NCBI GenBank assembly: GCA_021732745.1
Contig: JAKFUK010000001.1
Location: forward strand, 508,931 to 572,930
Origin: Nevskia sp.
Lineage (GTDB): Bacteria > Pseudomonadota > Gammaproteobacteria > Nevskiales > Nevskiaceae
DNA length: 64,000 nt
Direction of reading: 5' to 3'
The notes beneath the pieces are model-generated. The model was not told the origin of the DNA. It did not search any database and saw only the letters and a list, made by a program, of their open reading frames with translations. Below, piece by piece: positions 44,525 to 53,259 of the stretch (position 1 is its first letter; each line of letters starts with the position of its first letter). The position numbers and the translations under genes are program-made.

Positions 44525-45655
44525 TCAGTGGCAGCGCTCCAGCCAGGTGATTTCGACAACCCGATCCGGTCCCGCCAGCAAGAGCTGAACGCCCTGCCCG
44601 GGCCAGCTCTGGATCTGCGGCCAGGGCGGATCGGCCGGTGGCCTCGGCTCTGCATCGCAAGGCGGCGCATCCGCCGCCCGCGCGATGCCGCTGCCGACAA
44701 GCCGCTCGGCTTCCTGCACGGCAGCGAGCGACAGGGGCGGATCGAGCACCAGATTGGCCGAGGCCAGCGCTTCGCTGTTGGCATCGAAATACAGCCGCAG
44801 ATGGCCGCGCCGATCGCGCTTGCGGCCGTAGTCGAGCAGCCGGTGGGCAAGGCGGCCATCGGGCAGCAAGGCCTGGTTTGACCGGGTTGCGGTATCGACC
44901 TCCGGCGCGCCGTAGCGCCGCAGCACCTCGTCGACGGTCGCCATTCCGAGCCGCAGATCGCCGTAGGATGCCGGCTGCCAGCCGACGGCGGCGAGCCCGG
45001 CAGGTTTCGCAGCTTCCGCCTGAGGCGGCGCTGACGCCGCATCGAATCGCTTCGAGGCGGATACCGAAATCTCGGGTGCCGGTGCCGACAGCGCTTCGGC
45101 CGGTGCCGATGGAAACGGATAAGGCTGCTCGTCCGCTGCCGGTGCCGGCAGCGTCCTTTGCTTCGGCGGAGCCGGCGGCGGCGGAGGCGGAGGCGGCGCG
45201 GGTTCGGCCTTCGCTGCAGCTTTTTGTTCGACAACCCGTTCCGCTTCGTCCCGAGCCTGCGACGACGCCGCAAGCGCGGCATCGGCGCGGTACACCCGAT
45301 CGTCCACGCGCTGCCCACGCTGATACCGCTGCGCCGCTTCCGCCGCCCGCGCCTGCACGGCCGCCTGCTCGCCGAGCACTTGCTCGCGCAGCCGGTCGTC
45401 GCGCTGCGCCTCGCGCAGCACGCCAACGCCGAGCAGCACGGACGCCGCAAGGCCGATCGGCACTCGCCAGCGACGGCGAACCGGCCGCGCGGCGGGCAAC
45501 GGGCGCGCTTCGGCGGCCGCAGCCAGGATGGCGGCGTCGAGCGCGGTCGGTGCGCGCTCCGCTTCGCCGGCCTTGCGCCAGGCATCGGAAATCGGGCTTT
45601 GCCGGTTCAGGAAGGCTTCGAGATCGCGATCGGCGTCGTTGTCGTGCTCAGACAT
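44525..45655 (-). CDS. Probable membrane partner of the ECF sigma factor
   Basis: 376 residues from ATG 45655, overlapping the sigma factor end by eight bases. A cytoplasmic N-terminus (DADRDLEAFLNRQSPISDAW) of about 60 residues is followed by one transmembrane segment (IGLAASVLLGVGVL). Then come a charged helical stretch and a Pro-rich linker (AEPAPPPPPPPPAPP, about 145-160). The C-terminal domain includes YGDLRLGMATVDEVLRRYGAP. The layout and coupling suggest an anti-sigma or envelope sensor, though no zinc-binding anti-sigma motif is seen. Confidence 0.7.
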   Translation of the reverse strand: MSEHDNDADRDLEAFLNRQSPISDAWRKAGEAERAPTALDAAILAAAAEARPLPAARPVRRRWRVPIGLAASVLLGVGVLREAQRDDRLREQVLGEQAAVQARAAEAAQRYQRGQRVDDRVYRADAALAASSQARDEAERVVEQKAAAKAEPAPPPPPPPPAPPKQRTLPAPAADEQPYPFPSAPAEALSAPAPEISVSASKRFDAASAPPQAEAAKPAGLAAVGWQPASYGDLRLGMATVDEVLRRYGAPEVDTATRSNQALLPDGRLAHRLLDYGRKRDRRGHLRLYFDANSEALASANLVLDPPLSLAAVQEAERLVGSGIARAADAPPCDAEPRPPADPPWPQIQSWPGQGVQLLLAGPDRVVEITWLERCH

Positions 45656-46193
45656 CGGCGAGCGCCTCCCGCAGTTTGGCCAGCGCATAACGCAGCCGGC
45701 TCTTGATGGTTTCGCGGCCGACACCGGCGGCCTCGGCGATCTCTTCCAGGCTCATGCCCCCTTCCTCGTGCAGCAGGAAGGCATCGCGCTGCTCGATCGG
45801 CAGGCTGGCGAGTGCGGCACGAATGCGTTGACCGCGTTCAGCATTCAGCGCCTGCTCGTCCGGCTGCTCGCGCTGTGGTGCCCACAGTGCGGACGGCGTC
45901 GGTGCCGCGCCCTCGTCGTCGCTGGCTTCCGGCAGCGGTTCGACCCCTTGCGTGGTCGAACGCCACCAATCGATCAGGCGGTTGTGGGCGATCCGATACA
46001 GCCAGGTCGCGAAGCGGGCGCGCGGCTGCCAGTCGCCGCGCGCCCGGATGACGTTGATCCAGACCTCGTGAAACAGCTCGCCGGCAATCGCTTCGCGACC
46101 GCAGCCGTGCAGCAGATGGCGATAGACGCCGTCGCGATGCCGCCGGTACAAGGGCTCGAAAGCCCTTGCATCCCCGTCCCGGTAGCGTTGCAT
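45648..46193 (-). CDS. ECF-family RNA polymerase sigma factor
   Basis: 181 residues from ATG 46193. Region 2: YRDGDARAFEPLYRRHRDGVY and WLYRIAHNRLIDWWR. Region 4: LPIEQRDAFLLHEEGGMSLEEIAEAAGVGRETIKSRLRYALAKLR. The frame stays open upstream to just after the vWA gene stop and encodes AVADLSDETL, which fits the family N-terminus. Translation may therefore begin at a CTG near 46247, with CGGAG eight bases before it. It is transcribed with the vWA lipoprotein gene before it and the membrane protein after it. Confidence 0.93.
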   Translation of the reverse strand: MQRYRDGDARAFEPLYRRHRDGVYRHLLHGCGREAIAGELFHEVWINVIRARGDWQPRARFATWLYRIAHNRLIDWWRSTTQGVEPLPEASDDEGAAPTPSALWAPQREQPDEQALNAERGQRIRAALASLPIEQRDAFLLHEEGGMSLEEIAEAAGVGRETIKSRLRYALAKLREALADV

Positions 46194-46247
46194 CAGCGTT
46201 TCATCGCTCAGGTCCGCGACTGCGGCCAGCGGCGCGACGGCTTCCAG

Positions 46248-48035
46248 TCAATGGGCTCCGTGTGGATCGTTCGACACCAGCACTTTCTCGCCTTTCAAGC
46301 CTGCCGCGAGCTTGGCCAACTCGACGAATTCCGCCGTGCGGCCGCTGCTCTGGTCGATCCCCGCCGCGCTCGCCAGTGCCGCTGCATCGCGCAGCGCATA
46401 GGTCTGCGTGTATTCACCACCGCGCAGCAACTGGCCGTAAGCCGCCACCGCCGCTGCGAGCTTGAAGGCCGGCGAGGTCTTGTCGGCCGTCACGGCATCG
46501 CCCGGCTGGATCACCCGTTCGATCAGCTTGCTTCTGGCATTCACGCCTTCATCCGGCTGCTTGTAGCGCAGCTTCAGGTGCGCCAGTTCGCCGGACTTCG
46601 CCGCTGCCGGGGCCTGTTTCGAGTAACGCAGGGCATCGACCTTCTCGCCGCCGCTGCCGACCCGGGCGATCTCGTACAGCGCGGTCACCCGGTGGCCGGC
46701 GCCGATATCGCCGGCGTCGATGGCATCGTTGTTGAAGTCCTCGCGACGCAGCACGCGATTCTCGTAACCGATCAGACGGTACTCGGCGACCAGCGCCGGG
46801 TTGAATTCGACCTGGATCTTGACATCGCTGGCGATGGTTTCGAGTGCCGAGGCACGTTCCTCCACCAGCACCCGCTGCGCTTCGCGCGCCGAGTCGATGT
46901 AGCTGTAATGGCCGTTACCGACATCGGCGATCTGTTCCATCAGCGCATCGTTGTAGTTGCCGGTGCCGAAGCCGAGCGTGGACAGCGCCACCCCGTTCTC
47001 GCGCTTGTTCTCGACCAGTTCCTTCAATTGACCCGGATCGCGGATGCCGACATTGAAATCGCCGTCGGTGGCCAGTAGCACGCGGTTGTTGCCGTCCTTC
47101 ATGAACGCCTTCTCGGCCATTGCATAGGCGAGCTGGATGCCGCCGGCGCCGTTGGTCGAACCACCGGCTTCAAGGCGATCGAGTGCGGCAACGATGGTCG
47201 CGGTCTGGTCGCCCGGGGTCGGTTCCAGCACCACTTCGGTGCGCCCGGCGTAGACCACCAGACTGATGCGGTCGCGGGCCGTCAATTGCCCGGCCAGCAG
47301 CTTCAGGCTGGCCTTGACCAGCGGCAGCTTGTCGGGCTCATTCATCGAGCCGGAAACATCGACCAGAAACACCAGATTCGACGGTCTTGATGCGGCCGCC
47401 GCCGGCTTCCAGCCTTGAATGCCGATCGCCAGCAGCTCGGTCTTCGGATTCCACGGCGACGGACCCAGTTCGGTGTGCAGCGCGAATGGCGTGGAACGAT
47501 CCTTCGGCGGCGCGTAGGCGTAGTCGAAGTAATTGATCAGCTCCTCCACCCGCACCGCATCACCCGGCGGCAGCCGGCCTTCGTTGAGCATGCGACGGAC
47601 ATTGGAATAGGAACCGGTATCGACATCGACGCTGAACGTCGACACCGGCGTTTCGGCAGCAACGAACACCGGATTGGCCTTCACATCGGCATAGTTTTCG
47701 CCGCTGTCGCTCGGCGGCGGCGCGAACCGCAGGGAAGCCATGCGGTCCATGGGTGCGGATGCAGCGCCAGCCACCGAGTACATCGGGGTGTTCAGGTGGG
47801 CAGCAAGTTCTTCTACACGCTGCTTGCGCATCGCCTGATCGGCAGCCGTGATCGAAGCCGCCGCTTTGACGGAGGGTTCTATCAGCGCGTCGATCGGTGC
47901 CGACGGGGGGGGAGGCGGCGGCGGAACGGCCGCAGCGTCGTGAGCAGGCACGTTCTGCGTCGAGCAGCCGGACATGCCGACCGCGACACCGAGGAACATT
48001 GAAGCAATCAGGACAGACGAGAACTGGCGAGACAT
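46248..48035 (-). CDS. von Willebrand factor A domain lipoprotein (YfbK-like)
   Basis: 595 residues from ATG 48035, with GGAGGTC upstream. A lipoprotein signal with MSGC lipobox is followed by a Pro-rich linker and a vWF-like N-terminal domain (STFSVDVDTGSYSNVRRML). The vWA domain has an intact MIDAS motif (FLVDVSGSMNE; later GGSTNGAGG and LLATDGDFNVG). The C-terminal extension is typical of YfbK-like proteins. It is probably anchored in the envelope and binds a ligand through Mg2+. It is the first gene of the operon with the ECF sigma factor. Confidence 0.92.
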   Translation of the reverse strand: MSRQFSSVLIASMFLGVAVGMSGCSTQNVPAHDAAAVPPPPPPPSAPIDALIEPSVKAAASITAADQAMRKQRVEELAAHLNTPMYSVAGAASAPMDRMASLRFAPPPSDSGENYADVKANPVFVAAETPVSTFSVDVDTGSYSNVRRMLNEGRLPPGDAVRVEELINYFDYAYAPPKDRSTPFALHTELGPSPWNPKTELLAIGIQGWKPAAAASRPSNLVFLVDVSGSMNEPDKLPLVKASLKLLAGQLTARDRISLVVYAGRTEVVLEPTPGDQTATIVAALDRLEAGGSTNGAGGIQLAYAMAEKAFMKDGNNRVLLATDGDFNVGIRDPGQLKELVENKRENGVALSTLGFGTGNYNDALMEQIADVGNGHYSYIDSAREAQRVLVEERASALETIASDVKIQVEFNPALVAEYRLIGYENRVLRREDFNNDAIDAGDIGAGHRVTALYEIARVGSGGEKVDALRYSKQAPAAAKSGELAHLKLRYKQPDEGVNARSKLIERVIQPGDAVTADKTSPAFKLAAAVAAYGQLLRGGEYTQTYALRDAAALASAAGIDQSSGRTAEFVELAKLAAGLKGEKVLVSNDPHGAH

Positions 48036-48110
48036 GGCGACCTCCGTTGGGAACTGTACTGACTTGAACGGAGGGTTTTCGGAAATGGGGTTAAGTCGCG
48101 CAAGAAAACA

Positions 48111-48392
48111 TTTCTCACGCGGAGAACGCGGAGAACGGCCAACGACGCAAAGAGCGTTTCGCACGAAGCACACAAAGATCACAAAGGAAAAGCGATTGCG
48201 TTGGCTGGCGAGGCTTTGGCTTTTCTTTGTGTCCTTCGTGTACTTCGTGCGAAACGCTGTGATCGCGATCTTCGCGTAAGCACGTCTCCGAAACGTAGGG
48301 CGGCAAACCCTTGCCGCCTTGCGGAACGCGTCCAGCGAGAACGGCGGCAAGGGGTTGCCGCCCTACTGATGCCGACTTTTCTCTGCGTGAGA
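48111..48392. repeat. Nested intergenic palindromes with a GTAG REP pair
   Basis: The 372-bp gap between the STAS and vWA genes holds three nested dyads. Outer arms start CTCACGCGGAGAACGCGG at 48114 and return as CTTTTCTCTGCGTGAGA at 48376. A second pair, 48153-48193 and 48219-48258, is an almost perfect 40-base inverted repeat containing CGAAGNACAC units. The third pair, 48295-48318 and 48343-48366, starts with GTAG and folds as GTAG-GGCGGCAA-ACCC-TTGCCGCC, with an inverted copy next to it. That is the structure of REP elements mobilised by RAYT transposases. No gene is present. Confidence 0.85.
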
Positions 48393-48407
48393 CACGATTC
48401 CGGACAC

Positions 48408-48716
48408 TCAACCCCCCACCCGAATCGGAAACACCCGATCCAGCCGCGCCAGGCTCAAGACCCGCATCACTGGCGGGCCGACTTCGGCCAGCGTGAACGC
48501 CAGATTGGAGGTGCGCGCCTTCTGGTAGGCCTCAACCAGACTGGCAATGCCGGAGGAGTCGATGTAGCTGACGTCGCGCAGGTCGACGACCAGCGCCTGC
48601 TTGCGCGCCAGCGTGTCGAGCAGGGTCTTGCGCGCGGCCGGCGAGCGTTCCAGATCGATTTCGCCGCTCAAGAACACCGTCGACGTGCCCGCTTCGTCCT
48701 TCACCCTGAAACTCAT
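48408..48716 (-). CDS. STAS-domain anti-sigma factor antagonist
   Basis: 102 residues, a single STAS domain. VFLSGEIDLERSPAARKTLL is the first half, and VVDLRDVSYIDSSGIASLVEAYQ contains the conserved serine (about 53) that is phosphorylated and dephosphorylated in partner switching. The ATG overlaps the stop of the upstream phosphatase/kinase gene (ATGA), so the two proteins are made together. It probably binds the HATPase domain of that protein or another kinase-type anti-sigma factor. Confidence 0.93.
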   Translation of the reverse strand: MSFRVKDEAGTSTVFLSGEIDLERSPAARKTLLDTLARKQALVVDLRDVSYIDSSGIASLVEAYQKARTSNLAFTLAEVGPPVMRVLSLARLDRVFPIRVGG

Positions 48717-50524
48717 GCGTCGCTGCTCCCCTTGTCGTCGTTGTCAGTCTTGTTGTCCCGGCGGCCGAGGCCGAGCTTCTTGGTCAGCACCAGGCGGTTG
48801 CCTGCGCCCTTCGGTGGTGCGCGGAATTGCACCAGATCGGTGAGCGCATGCATCAAATGAGTGCCGAGGCCGCCGGGCTTGACGTCGTCCAGCGCCCTTC
48901 CCTTGCAATCCTCGGGTGCGACTTTCGGAGCGTAATCAACCAGTTCGACTTCCAGACCGTCGGGCGCACGGCGGATCGAGAACTCGATCTTTTCGCCCAG
49001 CTTGGCACCCGCCCGGGCGGCCGTACCGTAGCCGTGGCGGATGATGTTCTGGCAGGCCTCGTCGACCGCCAGCACCAGATCCTGCGCCCATTCGACACTG
49101 GCCCCGGCCTCGCGCGACGCCGCTTCGACCAGCCGCCGCACCACCTTCAACTGCCCGGCTTCAGCCGGAATGGTCTGGGCCACCAGATCGGCGACCCCGC
49201 GCCGCCGGCCACGCGGCTGCACGCGCTCGGCGGCGGCTTCGCTGTCCTCGATCACCAGCAGGGTCAGGTCGTCACGGACATCGTCACCAAGCGCGTCGGC
49301 AATCGCCGTCAGCCGGGTGCCGGGCGGCGATCCGGCGTGGCGCTGGATCAGCGCCTTGATGCCATCGGCACCGATCATCACACCGTCGCCGTCGCGCGCT
49401 TCGCTGGCCCCGTCGGTGTACAGGTACAGGCATCCGCCTTCGATCGAGAACGCCGTTTCGCGATAGCGATCGTTCTCCAGCCGGCCCTGGATGCCGAGCG
49501 GCGGATCGGTCGCCGGGAACTCCTCGAAGCTGCCGTCGGCGTTGCGTTTCAGCGCCGGCAAATGGCCGGCATTGGCCAGCCGCACCCGGTGCGTGGCCGG
49601 GTCGTAGACGCCGATCACCATGGTCACGAACATGCCGAAGGCCATGGTTTCGCAGAGTTCCGCCTCGATCCGCGACAGCAGCAGACCCGGCTCGTGGACA
49701 CGTCGGCCGATGCTGCGGAACAGGGTCGCGGTCTTGACCATGATCAGTGCCGCGTTCAGGCCCTTGCCGGAGACATCGGCAAGCGCGAAGGCGATGCGGC
49801 CATCGGCCAGCCGCAGCACATCGTAGAAATCGCCGGACACCCCGCGCGCCGGCCGGTTCAGGCCCTGCACCGGGGCGTCCGCTTCCGGCGTCGGCGGCAG
49901 CAGGTTGCGCTGCACTTCAGCCGCCATTTCCAATTCCTGACGCAGACGGTTCTGGGCCAGCAGCGCCGCCGTGAGCCGGGCATTGCGGATGGCGATGGCG
50001 GCGGCGGTGGCCAAGAGACCCAGCAATTCGGCATCGCGCGCCGTGAACAGCCGGCCTTCAGGCTGCGGATTGAGGATTTCGACCACGCCGTAACGCTCGT
50101 CGCGATGACTGAGCGGCGCGCAGATCATCGAGCGGATGTCGTAGTCGATGCCGATGGTCGCGGGCGCGAGGAAATCCGGATCGCGCAGGGTGTCGGCCAC
50201 CCGTTCGGTGCGATTGTGCTGAAGCGCGCGGCCGGGAATGCCGATGGTCGCGGTCAGTTCCAGCCCGGTGACGTCGATCGGCCCGAAACAGGCCCGGCAG
50301 ACCAGCTTGGCCTCGGGATCGCCGTAGTCGCCATCGAGCAGGAACAGGCCGGCCGCATCGGCATCGAGCGCTTCGGCAATGCGCACCAGTGCTGCGGCCA
50401 GCGTGGCGTCGAGATCCTCGCTGCCGGCAAAGGCTTCGATCAGCTCGGCCACCAGATCGAGATGATCCTCGGCCGCCCGCCGGGCGCGGGGTTTCGGGGT
50501 TCGCGATTTCGGAGCGGCCGACAT
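48713..50524 (-). CDS. GAF - PP2C phosphatase - HATPase partner-switch regulator
   Basis: 603 residues in three domains. GAF about 20-185 (ALDADAAGLFLLDGD; TIGIPGRALQHNRTERV). SpoIIE/RsbU-type PP2C about 215-420, with metal ligands in GVSGDFYDVLRLADGRIAFALADVSGKG and LYTDGASEARDGDG and DDLTLLVIED. RsbW-like HATPase about 440-580, with LAVDEACQNIIRHGYG (N box), ELVDYAPKV and PGGLGTHLMHALTD. The protein therefore joins a phosphatase for a STAS protein with a kinase or anti-sigma module. It is soluble. Its STAS partner is coupled downstream. Confidence 0.93.
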   Translation of the reverse strand: MSAAPKSRTPKPRARRAAEDHLDLVAELIEAFAGSEDLDATLAAALVRIAEALDADAAGLFLLDGDYGDPEAKLVCRACFGPIDVTGLELTATIGIPGRALQHNRTERVADTLRDPDFLAPATIGIDYDIRSMICAPLSHRDERYGVVEILNPQPEGRLFTARDAELLGLLATAAAIAIRNARLTAALLAQNRLRQELEMAAEVQRNLLPPTPEADAPVQGLNRPARGVSGDFYDVLRLADGRIAFALADVSGKGLNAALIMVKTATLFRSIGRRVHEPGLLLSRIEAELCETMAFGMFVTMVIGVYDPATHRVRLANAGHLPALKRNADGSFEEFPATDPPLGIQGRLENDRYRETAFSIEGGCLYLYTDGASEARDGDGVMIGADGIKALIQRHAGSPPGTRLTAIADALGDDVRDDLTLLVIEDSEAAAERVQPRGRRRGVADLVAQTIPAEAGQLKVVRRLVEAASREAGASVEWAQDLVLAVDEACQNIIRHGYGTAARAGAKLGEKIEFSIRRAPDGLEVELVDYAPKVAPEDCKGRALDDVKPGGLGTHLMHALTDLVQFRAPPKGAGNRLVLTKKLGLGRRDNKTDNDDKGSSDA

Positions 50525-50564
50525 GGTGGCCCGAGATTAGCGCGCTGCGAGCAGCAAAAACTGG

Positions 50565-50667
50565 GGTCTCACGCAAAGAACGCAAAGCACGCGGAGAACG
50601 GCAACCGCGAGAAAGCTTTTTTCTGATCTCGCTTTTCTCTGCGTCCGCCGCGTTCTCCGCGTGAGCC
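50565..50667. repeat. Second long palindrome of the CTCACGCGGAG family
   Basis: Arms 50565-50602 and 50631-50667 are imperfect inverted complements rich in CGCAAAG and CGGAGAACG units. The right arm contains an 18-base exact complement (50648-50665) of the outer arm at 48114-48131. The two related palindromes thus flank the STAS/PP2C gene pair. The element lies between that pair and the cyclophilin gene. Confidence 0.85.
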
Positions 50668-50732
50668 ACGCTTTTGCCATTGCAACCCGCTTAAACTTCC
50701 GCCACCCCGACTCAACAACAAAAGAGAAAACG

Positions 50733-51242
50733 ATGACCGACGCCGCAACCGTGTCCGTGCTGATGCAGACCAGCATGGGCGACATGACGATCGAACTCGA
50801 TGCCGCCAAGGCGCCGAAAACCGTCGCGAACTTCCTCGCCTATGTCGATGCCGGCCACTACGACGGTCTGGCCTTCCATCGCGTGATCAAGGATTTCATG
50901 ATCCAGGGCGGCGGCTACGTGGCCCCGGACTACACCGAGAAGAAGAACGGCAAGCCGATCGAGAACGAGTGCAACAACGGCCTGAAGAACCTGCGCGGTA
51001 CCATCGCCATGGCCCGCACCAGCGATCCGCATTCGGCCACCAGCCAGTTCTTCATCAACCACGCCGACAACGCCTTCCTCGACGGCAAGCCCGGCCAGTG
51101 GGGCTATGCGGTATTCGGCAAGCTCACTGCCGGCTCGGATGTGCTCGACAAGATCGGCACCACGCCGACCGGCCGCGCCCGCCCGTTCGGCCAGGACGTG
51201 CCGGTGACCCCGGTGGTCATCGTCAAGATGTCAAGAATCTGA
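50733..51242 (+). CDS. Cyclophilin-type peptidyl-prolyl isomerase
   Basis: 169 residues from ATG 50733 (AAAAGAGAAAACG upstream). It is a cytoplasmic PpiB-like cyclophilin without a signal peptide: APKTVANFLAYVDAGHYDGLAFHRVIKDFMIQGGGY includes the catalytic Arg (FHRVI) and the QGG motif, while TIAMARTSDPHSATSQFFIN has the active-site Ser-Gln-Phe-Phe. It speeds cis-trans isomerisation of prolyl bonds. Confidence 0.96.
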   Translation: MTDAATVSVLMQTSMGDMTIELDAAKAPKTVANFLAYVDAGHYDGLAFHRVIKDFMIQGGGYVAPDYTEKKNGKPIENECNNGLKNLRGTIAMARTSDPHSATSQFFINHADNAFLDGKPGQWGYAVFGKLTAGSDVLDKIGTTPTGRARPFGQDVPVTPVVIVKMSRI

Positions 51243-51316
51243 GCTTCACTTGCCCGGCAGCGCGCCGCGCCACGATTTCACGCAGTCCCACAACGTCAAC
51301 AGCAGGAGGAGATGCA

Positions 51317-51499
51317 ATGGGTACGTTCGAATTGAAGAAGTCGGAAAGCGGCAAGTTTCATTTCAACCTCAAGGCCGGCAACGGCCAGATCGTGGCGACC
51401 TCGCAGATGTACGCGAGCAAGGAATCGGCGCTGAACGGCATCGAATCGGTGCGCAAGAACGCGCCCGACGCGAAGCTCGAAGACCTGTCGGAAGCCTGA
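51317..51499 (+). CDS. YegP-like DUF1508 small protein
   Basis: 60 residues from ATG 51317, with a perfect AGGAGG at 51304-51309. A single DUF1508 unit: FELKKSESGKFHFNLKAGNGQIVATSQMYASKESALNGIESVRKNA. Many homologues carry two units, so this is a half-length form. The role is unknown. It is followed two bases later by the S1/P1 nuclease start. Confidence 0.9.
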   Translation: MGTFELKKSESGKFHFNLKAGNGQIVATSQMYASKESALNGIESVRKNAPDAKLEDLSEA

Positions 51500-51501
51500 G
51501 C

Positions 51502-52284
51502 ATGACGATCAGGGCTGCGCTGCATCGCTTCATCGTCGGTGCAGTCCTGATCGCGTCGATCCCGCCGGCGCAGGCCTGGGGTCGCGAGGGTCACCGGATC
51601 GTCGGCCAGATTGCCGCTGATCACCTGAACCCTGCCGCCACCGTTGCCGTCGCGGTCATTCTGGCTGGTGAACCCGAAGCCACGCTGGCCGGCGTTTCGA
51701 GCTGGGCCGACGATATCCGCAGCCGCGAAACCGGCCCGCTGCACTACGTCAATTTCCCGCGCGGCACCTGCGCCTACGTGCCGGCGCGCGACTGCAAGAA
51801 CGGCCGCTGCGTGATCGGCGGCATCGAGCAGTCGATCGCCACCCTGCGTTACACCGGGGCCACGGCTGCCGCGAAGAATGAAGCGCTGAAGAATCTCGTC
51901 CACTTTGCCGGCGACATCCACCAGCCGCTGCACGCCGGGCTGGGCGAGGATCGCGGCGGCAATCTCGTGCAACTGCAATGGGGCGGCGAAGGCACGAACC
52001 TGCACAGCGTCTGGGACAGCCAGATGATCCGCAGCCTCGATCCGGACTGGACGCGCCACGTCGCCCGGCTGTCGCCTGTCGCCGCCACCCTGCCCCTGAC
52101 GACGCTGGACAGTGCTGACTGGGCACTGGAATCCTGCACCATCGCCTTCAGCGATGGCTTCTACCCGGGCAGCGCCAAGCTCGACGAAGCCGCCTATCTC
52201 CGGCGCTGGCAGCCAACCATCGACCAACGCCTGTCGCTGGCCGGGATGCGGCTGGCAGCGTTGCTCAACGCGCTGTTCCCGTAG
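51502..52284 (+). CDS. Exported S1/P1-type nuclease
   Basis: 260 residues. A signal peptide ends PPAQA, so the mature protein starts with Trp (WGREGHRIVGQIA), whose N-terminus is a zinc ligand in this family. Other ligands appear in SSWADDIR, HYVNF, LVHFAGDIHQPLHAG and NLHSVWDSQM. It has the trinuclear zinc site of single-strand-specific nucleases that also remove 3'-phosphates. It is probably periplasmic or secreted, and used for nucleic acid scavenging. The TAG stop lies inside the first GTAG of a REP element. Confidence 0.95.
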   Translation: MTIRAALHRFIVGAVLIASIPPAQAWGREGHRIVGQIAADHLNPAATVAVAVILAGEPEATLAGVSSWADDIRSRETGPLHYVNFPRGTCAYVPARDCKNGRCVIGGIEQSIATLRYTGATAAAKNEALKNLVHFAGDIHQPLHAGLGEDRGGNLVQLQWGGEGTNLHSVWDSQMIRSLDPDWTRHVARLSPVAATLPLTTLDSADWALESCTIAFSDGFYPGSAKLDEAAYLRRWQPTIDQRLSLAGMRLAALLNALFP

Positions 52285-52352
52285 GTCGCCATTCATGGCG
52301 ACGGCGCTGCGGCCGATCGGCAGCGGCACCGTCGGGTTGAAACCCGACCTGC
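52281..52352. repeat. Inverted pair of GTAG-type REP hairpins
   Basis: GTAG followed by GTCGCCA-TTCA-TGGCGAC (52281-52302), then a facing hairpin GTCGGGTT-GA-AACCCGAC followed by CTGC (52331-52352). The head structure matches the REP pair at 48295-48366. The leading GTAG supplies the stop codon of the nuclease gene. Confidence 0.75.
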
Positions 52353-52485
52353 AACTGCGGCTCGCGTCGCACCGCCATGGCGCGCGATTTGCCCTAGAAT
52401 TGCGACCGTTTGTTGACAATCGTTCGCGCCGAGGTCCCCGCATGCCGCAGCCGCTTCCCGCCATCGCAACCGCAGGCCACGCCTC

Positions 52486-53259
52486 GTGAAGGCCGTCATC
52501 CTCAGCGCCGGTCAGGGACGTCGCCTGCTGCCGCTGACCGCCTCGAGTCCGAAGTGCCTGATCGAACTCGGCGGCCGCAGCCTGCTGGAATGGCAGCTCA
52601 TCAGCCTGAGCGCCGCCGGCATCCGCGAAGCCGTGGTGGTCATCGGCTACGGTGCCGAACAAGTGGAAGCCGTGCTGAAAGCCTGCACGCCGGCCGGCAT
52701 CAGCGTCCGCACCCTGTTCAATCCCTTCTACGAGGCCGCCGACAACCTCGCCAGTTGCTGGATCGCCCGCCATGAACTCCGCGGCGAATGCCTGATCCTG
52801 AACGGCGACACCCTGATCGAAACCGCGATCGTCGAGCGCGTGCTCGGCAAGGTCAGCCACCCGATCACCGTCACCATCGACCGCAAGGATTTCTACGACG
52901 CCGACGACATGAAGGTGCAAACGTCCGGCTCACAACTGGTCGCCATCGGCAAGAAGCTCGACGCCGACATCGTCAACGGCGAGTCGATCGGCTTCCTGCG
53001 CTTCACCACCGAGGGTGCGGCGCGCTTCGTCGGCGAAGTCGAGCGGATCATGCGCACGCCGGAAGGCCTGAAGCTCTGGTACCTGTCGGTGATCCACCGC
53101 ATTGCCAGCGTTTCCGGCGATGTCGGCTACACCTCGATCGAAGGCCTCGGCTGGGGCGAGATGGACTTCCTGCCCGACGTCGCCCACAACGAAGCGCTGG
53201 TCGCCGGCTGGCCGCAGCCCGCCGACCGGCCCGCCGCCGCAGCCGCAGGCGTCGCCTGA
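52486..53259 (+). CDS. LicC-like sugar/choline-phosphate nucleotidyltransferase
   Basis: 257 residues from GTG 52486. The pyrophosphorylase signature is VILSAGQGRRLLPLTASSPKCL, with the metal-binding Asp in LILNGDTLIE. NPFYEAADNLASCWIAR matches the segment that marks LicC-type phosphocholine cytidylyltransferases. It would make an NDP-activated headgroup (CDP-choline or NDP-sugar) in the cytoplasm. It overlaps the fatty acid hydroxylase gene at TGATG, suggesting both act on one lipid or surface-glycan pathway. Confidence 0.82.
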   Translation: MKAVILSAGQGRRLLPLTASSPKCLIELGGRSLLEWQLISLSAAGIREAVVVIGYGAEQVEAVLKACTPAGISVRTLFNPFYEAADNLASCWIARHELRGECLILNGDTLIETAIVERVLGKVSHPITVTIDRKDFYDADDMKVQTSGSQLVAIGKKLDADIVNGESIGFLRFTTEGAARFVGEVERIMRTPEGLKLWYLSVIHRIASVSGDVGYTSIEGLGWGEMDFLPDVAHNEALVAGWPQPADRPAAAAAGVA

